A DNA stretch of 64,000 nt from DATMER01 sp035536935 (GTDB lineage: Bacteria > Acidobacteriota > Thermoanaerobaculia > Multivoradales > UBA5704). A program made the translations under genes and the position numbers. The stretch spans positions 17,283 through 81,282 of the forward strand of contig DATLNC010000302.1 in assembly GCA_035536935.1 (NCBI GenBank), given 5' to 3'. Below, piece after piece: positions 29,407 to 40,020 of the stretch (positions are counted from its first letter, which is position 1; every line of letters starts with the position of its first letter). The notes under the pieces were generated by a model. The model saw nothing but the letters and a program-made list of their open reading frames with translations, had not been told where the DNA came from and ran no database searches.

Positions 29407-32253
29407 ATGAGATACCCAAAGCTCCTCCCGCTCCTCCTCTGTCTCCTCGCCGCCGTTCCGGTAATCGCTCAGGCTCCGGCCCAGGCCCCGGCTCCGCCGG
29501 CGACTGCCGAGAACCTGGAAGCCCTGCTCCCGCTCGATCCCGAGGTCACGATCGGCAAGCTCCCGAACGGCCTGACCTACTACATCCGCAAGAACACCGT
29601 CCCGGCCGGACGGGCGGAGATCTGGCTCGTGGTCAACGCCGGATCGGTCCTGGAGGACGAGGACCAGCGCGGTCTTGCTCACCTGGTCGAGCACATGGCG
29701 TTCAACGGCTCCCAGGCCTTCGAGCACCAGGACCTCGTGCGCTACCTGGAATCCATCGGCATGCGCTTCGGAGCGGACGTCAACGCCTATACCGGTTTCG
29801 ACGAGACCGTCTACACGCTCACCGTCCCGACGGACCGGCCGGAATACGTGGAACAGTCCCTCCGCATCCTGAAAGACTGGGCTGACGGGCTCACCTTCGA
29901 TCCCGAAGAGCTGGCCAAGGAACGCGGAGTGGTCGTCGAAGAGTGGCGGCTCGGCCGCGGCGCCTCGGCGCGCATGGACGACCAGCAGTTCCCCATCCTC
30001 TTCCAGGGCTCCCGCTACGCCGAGCGGCTGCCCATCGGCCAGAAAGAGATCCTGGAAAAAGCCACGCCCGAGGCCCTGCGCCGCTTCTACAACGACTGGT
30101 ACCGGCCCGACCTGATGGCTGTCGTGGCCGTCGGCGACTTCGAGCCGGCCAGGATCGAACAGCAGATCAGCAAGCAGCTCGGCGTGCTCAAGAATCCCGG
30201 CACACCCCGGCCGCGCGAAATCTTCCCCGTGCCCACGCACCAGGAGACCCTGTTCTCCTTCACCACCGATCCCGAGGCCACGGACACCTCGGTCGCCATC
30301 CACTGGAAGCAGGAAAAGCGCCGCGAAGACCGCATCGTCGACTATCGCCGCTCCATCGTCGAAGCGCTCTACCATGCCATGCTCAACCAGCGGCTGGACG
30401 AGATCGCGCAGCGCCCCGATCCGCCGTTCCTCTGGGGCGGCTCGGACACCGGCCGCTTCGTGCGCTCGGCCGAAGTGACCTCCCTCGCCGCGGGCGTGCG
30501 CGACGGCGAGGTCGAGCGCGGCCTCGAGGCGCTCCTCACCGAAGTCGAGCGCGTCCGCCGCCACGGCTTCACCCCGGGAGAGCTCGAGCGCGCCAAGAAA
30601 GAATGGCTCCTCGGCTACGAGCAGGCCGAGCGCGAGCGCGGCAAGATCGAATCCACCACCTTCGCCGATGAGTTCGTCCGCGCCTTCACCTACGGCGAGT
30701 CGGTCCCCGGCATCCCGACCGAGGTCAAGATGGTGCGCCGCTTCCTGCCCGGCATCACCCTCGACGAGGTGAACCACCTCGCGGACGAGTGGCTGACCGA
30801 TCACAGCCGCGTCGTCCTCGTGAAGGCTCCCAAAAAAGAAGGGATTGCCCTGCCCTCCGAGGACCGCCTCCGCGCCGTATTCGCCACCGCGGCGAAGCGC
30901 GAGGTCGAGCCCTACGTGGACCGCGCCGTTTCCGGCCCGCTGGTAGCGGCGGTGCCCAAGCCGGGCACGATCATCCGCGAGACAAAAATCAAAGAGATCG
31001 GCGTCACCGAATGGCGCCTGTCCAACGGCGTGCGGGTGCTCTTGAAGCCCACGGACTTCAAGAACGACGAGATCCTCCTCACCTCCTACAGCCCCGGCGG
31101 CCACTCGCTGGTCCCCGACGCGGAGTTCCCCTCGGCCCTGTTCGCCACCGCCCTGATCGGCGAGGCGGGCTTCGGGCAGTTCGACTCCATCTCGCTCGAA
31201 AAGGCGCTGGCCGGGAAGTCGGTCCAGGTCGGGCCCTACATCGCCCAGCTCGAAGAAGGGGTCGAAGGGGGCTCCTCCGTACGCGATCTGGAGACGCTGC
31301 TCCAGCTCGTCTACCTGAGCGTCACGGCCCCGCGCCAGGACGAAGCGGCCTTCCGCTCCGTCCTCGACCGGATGCGCGCCTTTGCCGAAAACCGCCTGGC
31401 CGATCCCGGCGAAGTCTTCAACGACGCCATGATGCGCGCCCTCACCCAGGGCAACCCGCGCTGGCAGCCGATCTCGCCGGAGCTGATCGGCAAGGTCGAT
31501 CCCGCCGTGGCCTGGCGGATCTACCACGACCGCTTCGCGGATGCCGGCGACTTCACCTTCCTGCTGGTGGGCAGCTTCAAGCCCGAGGCGATCAAGCCCC
31601 TGGTGCAGACCTGGCTCGGCGGGCTCCCCTCGCAGGGGCGCAAGGAAACCTGGAAAGACGTGGGCGTCCGGCCGCCGGACGGCGTGGTCGAAGTCAAGAT
31701 CGAGCGCGGGCTGGAGCCGAAGAGCCAGGTGCAGATCGTCTTCACCGGAGACGCGCCGTTCAGCCGCGTTGCCCGGCACGACATCTCCTCGCTCTCCGAC
31801 GTCCTCGACGTGCGGCTGCGCGAAGTCCTGCGGGAAGACATGGGCGCCGTCTACGGGGTCCAGGTCAACGCCGGGCTCGACCGCCGGCCGGAAGAGCGCT
31901 ACACCGTCACGGTCGCCTTCGGCTGCGCGCCCGAACAGGTGCAGGCGCTGGTCAAGGCCGTGTTCACGGAAATCGAGGCCATCCAGAAGACCGGCATCGG
32001 CGAGAGCTACGTCAAGCAGGTGCAGGAAAAGCAGCGCCGCGAGCGGGAGACGAACCTCAAGACCAACGAGTTCTGGCTGGCAGCCATGGAGGCCTACGAC
32101 TCCGAAGGGCTCGATCTGCGCGACCTGCCGCGTTACGATGAGCTGGTCCAGAGGGTGAGCACGAAGACCATCCAGGACGCCGCCCGCCGCTACCTGCGCC
32201 GCGAGCGCTACGTGCTCGGCGTTCTGGATCCGGAAAAGAAGGTAGCAAAGTGA
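29407..32253 (+). CDS. M16-family zinc metallopeptidase, secreted
   Basis: 948-aa two-lobe peptidase of the pitrilysin family. A signal peptide (LLPLLLCLLAAVPVIA) is followed by a Pro/Ala linker. The inverted zinc motif HxxEH is H92-L-V-E95-H96, and the second glutamate comes in the GVVVEEW segment. Active M16A/B lobes (about 50-480) and inactive partner lobes (about 530-940) are both present, so this is a full-length single-chain enzyme. It would degrade peptides in the periplasm. Its stop overlaps the start of the next secreted protein (ATGA), so the two are co-expressed. Confidence 0.92.
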   Translation: MRYPKLLPLLLCLLAAVPVIAQAPAQAPAPPATAENLEALLPLDPEVTIGKLPNGLTYYIRKNTVPAGRAEIWLVVNAGSVLEDEDQRGLAHLVEHMAFNGSQAFEHQDLVRYLESIGMRFGADVNAYTGFDETVYTLTVPTDRPEYVEQSLRILKDWADGLTFDPEELAKERGVVVEEWRLGRGASARMDDQQFPILFQGSRYAERLPIGQKEILEKATPEALRRFYNDWYRPDLMAVVAVGDFEPARIEQQISKQLGVLKNPGTPRPREIFPVPTHQETLFSFTTDPEATDTSVAIHWKQEKRREDRIVDYRRSIVEALYHAMLNQRLDEIAQRPDPPFLWGGSDTGRFVRSAEVTSLAAGVRDGEVERGLEALLTEVERVRRHGFTPGELERAKKEWLLGYEQAERERGKIESTTFADEFVRAFTYGESVPGIPTEVKMVRRFLPGITLDEVNHLADEWLTDHSRVVLVKAPKKEGIALPSEDRLRAVFATAAKREVEPYVDRAVSGPLVAAVPKPGTIIRETKIKEIGVTEWRLSNGVRVLLKPTDFKNDEILLTSYSPGGHSLVPDAEFPSALFATALIGEAGFGQFDSISLEKALAGKSVQVGPYIAQLEEGVEGGSSVRDLETLLQLVYLSVTAPRQDEAAFRSVLDRMRAFAENRLADPGEVFNDAMMRALTQGNPRWQPISPELIGKVDPAVAWRIYHDRFADAGDFTFLLVGSFKPEAIKPLVQTWLGGLPSQGRKETWKDVGVRPPDGVVEVKIERGLEPKSQVQIVFTGDAPFSRVARHDISSLSDVLDVRLREVLREDMGAVYGVQVNAGLDRRPEERYTVTVAFGCAPEQVQALVKAVFTEIEAIQKTGIGESYVKQVQEKQRRERETNLKTNEFWLAAMEAYDSEGLDLRDLPRYDELVQRVSTKTIQDAARRYLRRERYVLGVLDPEKKVAK

Positions 32254-33857
32254 AGAGCCAGCAAAGGACCTCAAGGACCTCAACGACCTCAACGACCTCA
32301 AGGACACCAACGACAAGAAAACCCGTCCTTGCTGTCCTTGGAGTCCTTGCTGTCCTAGGAGTCCTTCTCCCCACCGCCCCCGCCCAGGCCGCGGACGGCA
32401 AGGTCCCCGGCCAGTTCATCGCCAAGATCTACACCGAAGCCCTGGGCCGCGTTCCCGATCCCACGTCGTGGCCGGAGGCGGTGAGCTATTTCCAGGCGAA
32501 CGGCTGCCGCGCCGCCACCCTGAACGCCTGGGCGCGCAAGGTCTACCTCTCCGGCGAGTACCTTTCGCTGGGCTACGACCCGCCGGCCGAGCTGCTCACG
32601 CTCTACCGCGGCGTGCTCAATCGCGAGCCCGACGCGGCCGACTTCCAGTTCCGCCTCAAGGCCCGCCGCAAGGGCCAGGCCTGGGGCAACACGGTGGACG
32701 CCTTCTTCTCCAACCGCGAGTTCAAGCGGCTCGCGAAAAAGATCTGCGGCGCCCAGACCAGCTACTCCTTCGGCAACCAGCCGGCGCTCGCGCTGCCTGT
32801 GAGCAGTGAAGGGTTCCAGGGAACCGGCGCGCAGCTCCAGGCGCTCCTCAACGCCGCCCTCCCGGGAGAGACCGTCTACCTGGCCCAGAAAGCCGTGGTG
32901 CGTCTGAACGCTCCGCTCGTGATCCCGCAGGGAGTGACCCTCGCCACGACCGGCCTCCCGGAGCCGAGCCGCTACGCCCTGATGGGCCGGCTCGTGCGCA
33001 ACGCCGGTTTCAAGACCGCGGCCGTGACCCTCCAGGATGGCGCGATGCTGAGCCACGTCTGGGTGGACGGCCAGAGGGGCGTGGTCGGCTTCGTCGACGA
33101 CGGCATCAACGTCCGTCTCCTCGGGGGCGACGGGACCACGATCCAGTTCAGCACGATCACCAATTCCGCGGGCTGGTCGAGCGTCCAGGTCTTCGGGACC
33201 GCGGAAGGCTTCCCCTGCAACGATGTCGAGGTCCTGAACAACCTGATCACGGCCTACTCCAGCGGGCACGTCCGGGGCAAGCTGAAGTACAACCCCTGGA
33301 CCGACGGCCTGAGCATCTCCTGCGAGTCCACGCTAGTCCAGATGAACGGGATCGTGGACGCGACCGACGTGGGCATCGTGCTCTTCCGCTCCCATCCCGC
33401 GGTCCAGAGATCCCTGGTGAGATTCAACCGCGTCCTCTCCGCGGGCAACTCGGCTTACGGAGCGATCACGGTCGACGGCCTCCAGGGCCGGGGCACGAAG
33501 CCCGACTTCCGCGGCGCCATGATCGACGGAAACACCTTCTGGACGAGCCCCAATACTCACTTCGACATCGGCATCTCGGTAGGCACCAGGGCCTGGTTCG
33601 GCCCCCCGGCCGACCTGGCGAGCGGAGTCACCGTGGTCAACAACTTCACGGCCGGCATCCCCACCCGCGTGGACACCGGCATCGCCATCAGCGGCATGCT
33701 CAATGCCCAGGTCTCGGGCAACGACCTCGACCTGATCCTGGTCGAAGTCTCCCGCTGCCCCACCGCGGCCGTGGGAGCCTCGGTGGCGGCTGGGTACGCC
33801 TCAGGCGACCTGCCGCCCTATACCGATGCGCTTTACGACTGGTGTATCGGGCACTAG
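32250..33857 (+). CDS. Secreted DUF4214-like / beta-helix protein with repeat-built signal peptide
   Basis: 535-aa exported protein. The N-region RTS-RTS-TTS-TTS-RTP-TTR and the hydrophobic core VLA-VLG-VLA-VLG-VLL of the signal peptide are both encoded by 9-base tandem repeats; cleavage is predicted after APAQA. Residues about 55-165 resemble the DUF4214 module (two copies of a YxxxLGRxPD / YRGVLNREPDAADF pattern), often found in secreted or surface proteins. The rest (about 185-500), with many short strands and right-handed beta-helix-like turns (VTLQDGAMLSHVWVDG, NNLITAYSSGHV), suggests a pectate-lyase-like fold without visible catalytic residues. Function is unknown. It is translationally coupled to the M16 peptidase. 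Confidence 0.75.
   Translation: MKSQQRTSRTSTTSTTSRTPTTRKPVLAVLGVLAVLGVLLPTAPAQAADGKVPGQFIAKIYTEALGRVPDPTSWPEAVSYFQANGCRAATLNAWARKVYLSGEYLSLGYDPPAELLTLYRGVLNREPDAADFQFRLKARRKGQAWGNTVDAFFSNREFKRLAKKICGAQTSYSFGNQPALALPVSSEGFQGTGAQLQALLNAALPGETVYLAQKAVVRLNAPLVIPQGVTLATTGLPEPSRYALMGRLVRNAGFKTAAVTLQDGAMLSHVWVDGQRGVVGFVDDGINVRLLGGDGTTIQFSTITNSAGWSSVQVFGTAEGFPCNDVEVLNNLITAYSSGHVRGKLKYNPWTDGLSISCESTLVQMNGIVDATDVGIVLFRSHPAVQRSLVRFNRVLSAGNSAYGAITVDGLQGRGTKPDFRGAMIDGNTFWTSPNTHFDIGISVGTRAWFGPPADLASGVTVVNNFTAGIPTRVDTGIAISGMLNAQVSGNDLDLILVEVSRCPTAAVGASVAAGYASGDLPPYTDALYDWCIGH
32265..32369. repeat. Two complementary 9-bp tandem arrays in the signal-peptide coding region
   Basis: Array 1 (32265-32318) has six 9-base units of the type AGGACCTCA or ACGACCTCA. 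Array 2 (32325-32369) has five units of the type GTCCTTGCT or GTCCTTGGA. The AGGAC and GTCCT cores are reverse complements, so the mRNA could fold into a long imperfect hairpin right after the start codon at 32250. The unit length keeps the reading frame. Confidence 0.85.
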
Positions 33858-33873
33858 GAGCTGTCACACAGGG

Positions 33874-33879
33874 TATAAT
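33874..33879 (+). promoter_or_regulatory. TATAAT -10 element upstream of the unknown/PFK gene pair
   Basis: A perfect TATAAT within GGGTATAATT, the same string as before vapB. No clear -35 box. Transcription would begin about 100 bases before the ATG at 33987; that leader contains G/C-rich inverted segments (AGCTCCGCTCC and GGAGCGCGGAGC) that could fold. Confidence 0.45.
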
Positions 33880-33986
33880 TAAGTACGCCGGTTCCAGCCG
33901 CTCCGTGAGCTCCGCTCCCGGGTGTGTTCGTTGGCGAGGCATGAGATTGGAGCGCGGAGCGACTCCTGCCGGGGTCTGGAGGTCTC

Positions 33987-35843
33987 ATGGATCGAGACGC
34001 CACCTGGCTGTGCCGCGAAGATCACGGCTGGTTTCAGAGCTACTTCTCGCCGCGGGATGCGAGGAGGCGAAGAGCGCCTTGCGGACCTCCCGGAAGCAAC
34101 CGCGGGAAATGCAAGGAGCTGTCGAATCTGGTCACGGTGGACCCGCACCACCTCGAGCTCCACCTGTCCTACTCGGAAGGTCTCGAACACGGACCCGTGA
34201 TCCTGCGCAGCGGGGACAGCCCTCCCGTGATGGAAGATCCCGAAGAGCTCGGGAGCTACACCACGGACCCCGACCTCCAACGCATCGGCGCCTACTACAT
34301 CCTCGAGGCCCAGAAGCCGAGCCACCTCCGGAAGATCTACTTCCTCTTTGCCGGCAGCTACATCCTCAATGGCTCTCTCCTCGGCACGGCGGAGGCCCGG
34401 GAGAGAGCGCAGCGGCTGGCACAGAACTACCGGCCCAGCCTGTCCGGTTTCCCAGAGCCGGACGAATTCCACACCGGCACCTTCAGCTTCGACATCGTCA
34501 CGCTGGCGGAGAGGATCCGGGACGTCCTGAACCTCGCCTGTCCTCCGGCCGAGCCGCTGAGGGCGGAAGATGCCATTCGCGCCGTAAGCTCGGTCTACAC
34601 AAAACACTTCGAGCACTATCTATCCAACTTCCAGGCGCTCAAAGATGACAGGGTCTACCGGGAAACCGTCGACTTCAACATGCGGAAATACCTGCGCCTG
34701 CTGTTCAAGCAATCGGAAATCCCGTCTCACGAGCAGGCGATTCAACAGCGGGGGCTCGGGGACATCATCCTGATGCAGGGTTGCGGCGACCTCACGATGA
34801 ACGATTGGAACGTAGCTTTCGTCTCGGGAGCGAGCCACCCCAAAAGGCAGTGGTGCCTCCTCTACCCCCACGGGGAGCCGCTCAACGATCGGGAATACTC
34901 CTGCCTGATCAAATGGTCCTGCCGTCCCGCCGAGCTGGAAGCGCTGGCCCGGCATCATCGCATCGTCTATCCGTACCAGATTGCCAAGGTGCGTTTCAAA
35001 GCGCCCTCGCCCGCTCTCTCCTCCCTCTCCGACAGGCCCGACCGCCACGTCTTCCTGAAAGAACAGCCCATCGGAAACCTGATCGAATTCGCCGTCTACG
35101 GCAGGCAGCTCTGCCGGGACCGCGAGCTCGTGAAGCTCCGCAGCGTCGTCCGCGAGTTCAACGACCTCCGTCATGTCTACAAGCTGCCCAACCTGAATCG
35201 GAGGGCCTCCTACGACACCGCGACCGCCAGCACCATCCTCAGAGACTACGCCCAGCAGCCGAGGAACCTCTTCAACCGCGCCACCCAGGACGACGTATGG
35301 CTCGGCGAAGCGGCGTTGGCACAGGGCGACCGGAATCTCCGGTGCGCCGCTCTTTCCCAGCCGATCCAGCTCGACTTGAAGGCGCTGGGCGCTCCGGAAG
35401 AGTGGATCCGCGTCGTGCTCGAGGGGGAGGAGAAGGAGCATACCTACCGCTTCGTCAAGGATGACCTTACCGGGCCCGGCCAGTGGCGCTGGCTCTCCGA
35501 AGGGCGCGGCAAATGGCTCGAGATCTGGCCGCTGCGCAACCAGTATCCATGCTCGATGATCGGGGTCAGGGTCAAAGAAAGCTCCGGCCGGTGCAACCTG
35601 CACGAAACGGAATTCCTGCATTTCCTCGCGCACGGGCACGGCTACGACTGGCAAGGATGCACGATCGAAGAGGCGGCCGAATTCCTCCAGGACCATGGAA
35701 CGACGGACGCCCTTCTCTTCGACGAAGGATTCGACGTCTTTCAGCTCGTGCGGAGCCCCGCGGACGGTGCCCTGAAGGAGAAAGTCACTCTCAAGCGCGA
35801 TCAGCTCCGCTGCGTGTTCTGGGCGACGTCCAAGGAGGCCTGA
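33987..35843 (+). CDS. Protein of unknown function, co-transcribed with phosphofructokinase
   Basis: 618-aa soluble protein without signal peptide or membrane helices. I do not recognise a family. It contains several cysteines and histidines (WLCREDHGWF near the N-terminus, MQGCGDLTMNDWNVAF around 265-280, LHETEFLHFLAHGHGYDW near 530-550); the last could bind metal. The C-terminal 60 residues form a compact acidic and hydrophobic domain (EEAAEFLQDHGTTDALLFDEGFDVFQLV). GGAGG before ATG 33987 supports this start, but the first 40 residues are Arg/Cys-rich and less convincing, so a later start is possible. It ends 3 bases before the PFK gene, implying a shared function in sugar phosphate metabolism or PFK regulation. 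Confidence 0.7.
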   Translation: MDRDATWLCREDHGWFQSYFSPRDARRRRAPCGPPGSNRGKCKELSNLVTVDPHHLELHLSYSEGLEHGPVILRSGDSPPVMEDPEELGSYTTDPDLQRIGAYYILEAQKPSHLRKIYFLFAGSYILNGSLLGTAEARERAQRLAQNYRPSLSGFPEPDEFHTGTFSFDIVTLAERIRDVLNLACPPAEPLRAEDAIRAVSSVYTKHFEHYLSNFQALKDDRVYRETVDFNMRKYLRLLFKQSEIPSHEQAIQQRGLGDIILMQGCGDLTMNDWNVAFVSGASHPKRQWCLLYPHGEPLNDREYSCLIKWSCRPAELEALARHHRIVYPYQIAKVRFKAPSPALSSLSDRPDRHVFLKEQPIGNLIEFAVYGRQLCRDRELVKLRSVVREFNDLRHVYKLPNLNRRASYDTATASTILRDYAQQPRNLFNRATQDDVWLGEAALAQGDRNLRCAALSQPIQLDLKALGAPEEWIRVVLEGEEKEHTYRFVKDDLTGPGQWRWLSEGRGKWLEIWPLRNQYPCSMIGVRVKESSGRCNLHETEFLHFLAHGHGYDWQGCTIEEAAEFLQDHGTTDALLFDEGFDVFQLVRSPADGALKEKVTLKRDQLRCVFWATSKEA

Positions 35844-35846
35844 TCG

Positions 35847-37256
35847 ATGAAGAGGAAAAAGGACATGGCCGAGACCGTGGACAAGCAACGCCTGCTCGCA
35901 ACGGAAAAAGCGATCATCCTCGACAGCCTCGAAAGCGGCAATCCCCTCGACACCGAGGTCAGACGGCTGGGCGAGGCCACCCGGGCCAACACCGTGTCCG
36001 AGAGCAAGATCGGGCGTTTCCGTCCCATCGAAAAAAGGGTCTGCGCGGTGGCCGACATGGAGATCATCAAGGCCTACTACTCGCGGAACCAGGAGCCTCC
36101 CAGCTTCCTCGAAGCCGGGCCCAGGAAGCACCTCTATCGCGATCCGGCCGCGCTGAAGATCGGCATCGTGACGGCGGGAGGCATCGCGCCCGGCCTCAAT
36201 ACGGTCATTCACTCGATCGTCCACATGCACCACGAGATCTATCGCACGCACCGTCCTGCCTATGGCTTCCTCGGCGGCTTCCGGGGGCTCGTGGACTGCC
36301 GATACATCGAGCTGAATCCCCTCATCACACGGGAGTGGCTCCACAAAGGAGGCACAGGGCTGGCCGCGGGAAGAGAGCGGCTGGACATTACGAAGATGGT
36401 GAACAGCCTCGTGGAGCTTGGCATCGACATCCTGTACGTCATCGGTGGCGAGGGCTCCCTGACCGCCGCGCACCTGATGGCCGAAGAGATCGAGCGGAGA
36501 GGGCGGGAGATCGTCATCGCCGGCGTTCCCAAGACCATGGACAATGACATCCTCTGGGTCTGGCACTCCTTCGGGTTCGATACGGCCGTCGAGGAAGCAG
36601 GGAAGTTCATCGACACCATCCATGAGGAGGCCAAGTCGACGGAAAGGATCTGCCTCCTCTCTCTCTTCGGCCGGGACGCCGGATTCGTCGCGGCGCACGC
36701 CGCGCTGGCGAGCGGACAGGTGGACGTAGTGCTCGTCCCCGAGGTCGAATTCCGGCTGGAACCCCTGCTGGACCACATCCAGAAAAGGGTCCAGGACAAA
36801 CACTACGCGCTCATCGTCATGGCGGAAGGCGCCCGGCCGGTCGGCTACACCGAGGAACGGGCTCTGCAGGACCTGGTCGACAAGGGTTACGACCTCAACG
36901 ACAGGAGCAACCCCCGGGTTGCCGAAGCGCTGAGGTCATGGCGCCTCTCCACTCTGCAACGGGCGTTCGAGGAGCGCTTCGCGGGGAGCCGGCACGGGGT
37001 CTTCGTCCAGGAGCCGCGCTACCTCGTCCGGGCCATCCCGGCCAACTCCGTCGATCAGATCTACTGCCAGAGGCTGGCGGACCTGGCGGTCCACAATGCC
37101 GTCGCCGGTTTCACCGATTTCATGATCAGTCAGTGGCTCACCGAATATGTGCTCGTCCCTCTGAAGCTCGTTGCAGGAGGGCACAAGAAGATCCCGCCGG
37201 GAGGCATCTTCTGGACGACGGTGATCACGAGCACGGGACAGCCTTCCTTCGAGTAG
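35847..37256 (+). CDS. 6-phosphofructokinase, PPi-dependent/group III-like
   Basis: 469-aa PfkA-superfamily enzyme phosphorylating fructose 6-phosphate. The first phosphate-donor loop is VTAGGIAPGLN (usually GGDxPGxN). The specificity motif is GGEGSLTAA, with Glu in place of the Asp in GGDGS or GGDD. The catalytic region is PKTMDND, whose lysine is typical of PPi-dependent and long-type enzymes, while ATP-PFKs have PGTIDND. The mixture, a Gly at the donor-specificity site but Lys in PKT, leaves donor choice open. About 100 extra N-terminal residues and a long C-terminal region set it apart from short bacterial PfkA. AAGGAGG precedes the ATG. Confidence 0.85.
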   Translation: MKRKKDMAETVDKQRLLATEKAIILDSLESGNPLDTEVRRLGEATRANTVSESKIGRFRPIEKRVCAVADMEIIKAYYSRNQEPPSFLEAGPRKHLYRDPAALKIGIVTAGGIAPGLNTVIHSIVHMHHEIYRTHRPAYGFLGGFRGLVDCRYIELNPLITREWLHKGGTGLAAGRERLDITKMVNSLVELGIDILYVIGGEGSLTAAHLMAEEIERRGREIVIAGVPKTMDNDILWVWHSFGFDTAVEEAGKFIDTIHEEAKSTERICLLSLFGRDAGFVAAHAALASGQVDVVLVPEVEFRLEPLLDHIQKRVQDKHYALIVMAEGARPVGYTEERALQDLVDKGYDLNDRSNPRVAEALRSWRLSTLQRAFEERFAGSRHGVFVQEPRYLVRAIPANSVDQIYCQRLADLAVHNAVAGFTDFMISQWLTEYVLVPLKLVAGGHKKIPPGGIFWTTVITSTGQPSFE

Positions 37257-37300
37257 CTGCGCCGCGGCCCTCTGCGAACCTGATGTAGGATAGCCCCGCC

Positions 37301-38770
<1,470 letters not shown>

Positions 38771-38792
38771 GTGCACACCTCCACCCAAGTGG

Positions 38793-38835
38793 CAGGGGCG
38801 GGTCCGCCGCCGGAACGGACCCGTGCCCCTGTTTT
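38793..38835 (+). terminator. Intrinsic terminator after the NCS1 gene
   Basis: CAGGGGC-GGGTCCG pairs with CGGACCC-GCCCCTG (14 bp, with a 2-base GT bulge on the 3' side) around a 9-base loop, and TTTT follows directly. It lies 23 bases after the stop codon. Confidence 0.8.
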
Positions 38836-38906
38836 GGGGTCCTTCGATTGTCAATGAACACCCGCCACTTCCGAGCAGCTCCTGCCGCCGGCGGGTGGCC
38901 CGACAT

Positions 38907-39277
38907 AAGTTGACGACGGCTCGCCGTCACCTTACGTTGAGGCAAAACAAGTTGACGACGCCTCGCCGTCACCTTACGTTGCCTCAGCCAAGTTGAAGTT
39001 GCCCCATCTCCAGCGGCGACGGCCCGCCGTCAACTCAAGTCGCTTCAGCCGAAGAGAAGTTGGCTCATCTCCGGCAGCGACGGCTCGCCGTCAACTCAAG
39101 TTGCCTCAACTTAGAGAGAAGTTGGCCCATCTCCAGCGGCGGCGGCTCGGCGTCACCAGAATTGAGCCGCCTCCAGGAAAGACGTCTCAGCTGAGTTGAC
39201 GGTGACCCGTCGTCAACTTACGACGGCTCACCGTAACCTTACGATGTCCCGTCGTAGCCTTAGCTGAGCCAACTTTT
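38907..39277. repeat. Tandem array with about 21-bp and 62-bp periods, palindrome-rich
   Basis: About 17 units of 20-22 bp. They combine into higher-order copies of 61-62 bp, clearest at 38995-39055, 39056-39117 and from 39118, each beginning GAAGTTG and containing CATCTCC. Units contain palindromes such as GACGGC-TC-GCCGTC and pairs AAGTTG/CAACTT. No open frame is conserved across it. The units differ in sequence from array 2 and from the array at 19232 but share the period. Confidence 0.8.
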
Positions 39278-39676
39278 GCCGTGGAAACCCGTTGCCGAAG
39301 CATCTGACGCGTCGCCACCCACCGGTGCCTGCACAGGGAGACAGGGGTGGAGTTTGACAGAGAAACACAGAACAGCGAGAGATGTCACGGCTTCGTGCCC
39401 CTCTCCTCAGGGATGAGACAGTTCCCGCCGGGCGGCAGCGCGGTCCGGGGGCGCTCTTTGAAAACTTGGATCCATGCTCCTGGACAGGCGAAATCCAGGA
39501 GCTCAAGAGGGGTCCGCGCGCCAGCCATGCTGAAGCGCCCTCCCGCCCCCAATCACCAGGAGAGCCGGACGCGGACACGGCTCTCTCCCTTTTTCTCGCC
39601 GGACGCCGCGGAAGAGCCGGGGGCTCTCCGCAGCCCTTTCCACGACGACGCCGAACGTCAGGGGCCGATCTCAGAG

Positions 39677-40020
39677 GAGATGGCGGCGATCCGCAACGAC
39701 ATGGGCGCTTTCCTCACCCAGATGGCGGCCTTCCCCACTGGGATGCGAGGAGGTCCCATCGGAATGCCAGGCTCCCCCATCTGGACGAGAGGCATCGCCG
39801 TCCAGACCGGAACGGTCCGATCTGGATGGGAGTGACCCGCATCAGAAGGGGAAGCTCTCCCACCGGGATTGGGGGCTTCCCCATCTGGATCGGGACGGTC
39901 CCACCCGGAGGGGAAGCTCCGCTATCTGGATGGGAGCCTTCCCCACCTGGATGGAAGAGCGCCCATCTGGAACTGAATGGTCCCCATCCGTAGGGGGATC
40001 TCTCCATCTGGCTGGCGGGC
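39677..40020. repeat. Tandem array of about 16 units of 20-21 bp, each an imperfect palindrome
   Basis: Unit consensus TGGATGGGA-GCTTCCCCATC, so GATGGG and CCCATC make each unit self-complementary. The first six units keep exact 21-base spacing and would encode 7-residue repeats beginning with Met (MAAFPTG-like); later units slip by one base, destroying any frame. It is non-coding in my judgement. Array orientation is ambiguous because the units are palindromic. Confidence 0.8.

Noticed and set aside
29344..32316. Long minus-strand open frame (990 codons) opposite the M16 peptidase
   Set aside because: Antisense shadow; the plus-strand frame has the zinc motif and signal peptide.
39347..39993. 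Open frames of 160-200 codons across the second repeat array
   Set aside because: Their sequence follows the 21-bp repeat only, and the repeat phase slips by one base, breaking any periodic peptide; no homologous domain or ribosome-binding site.
38907..40020. CRISPR array
   Set aside because: Repeats are imperfect and directly adjoining with no unique spacers of constant length, and no cas genes are present.
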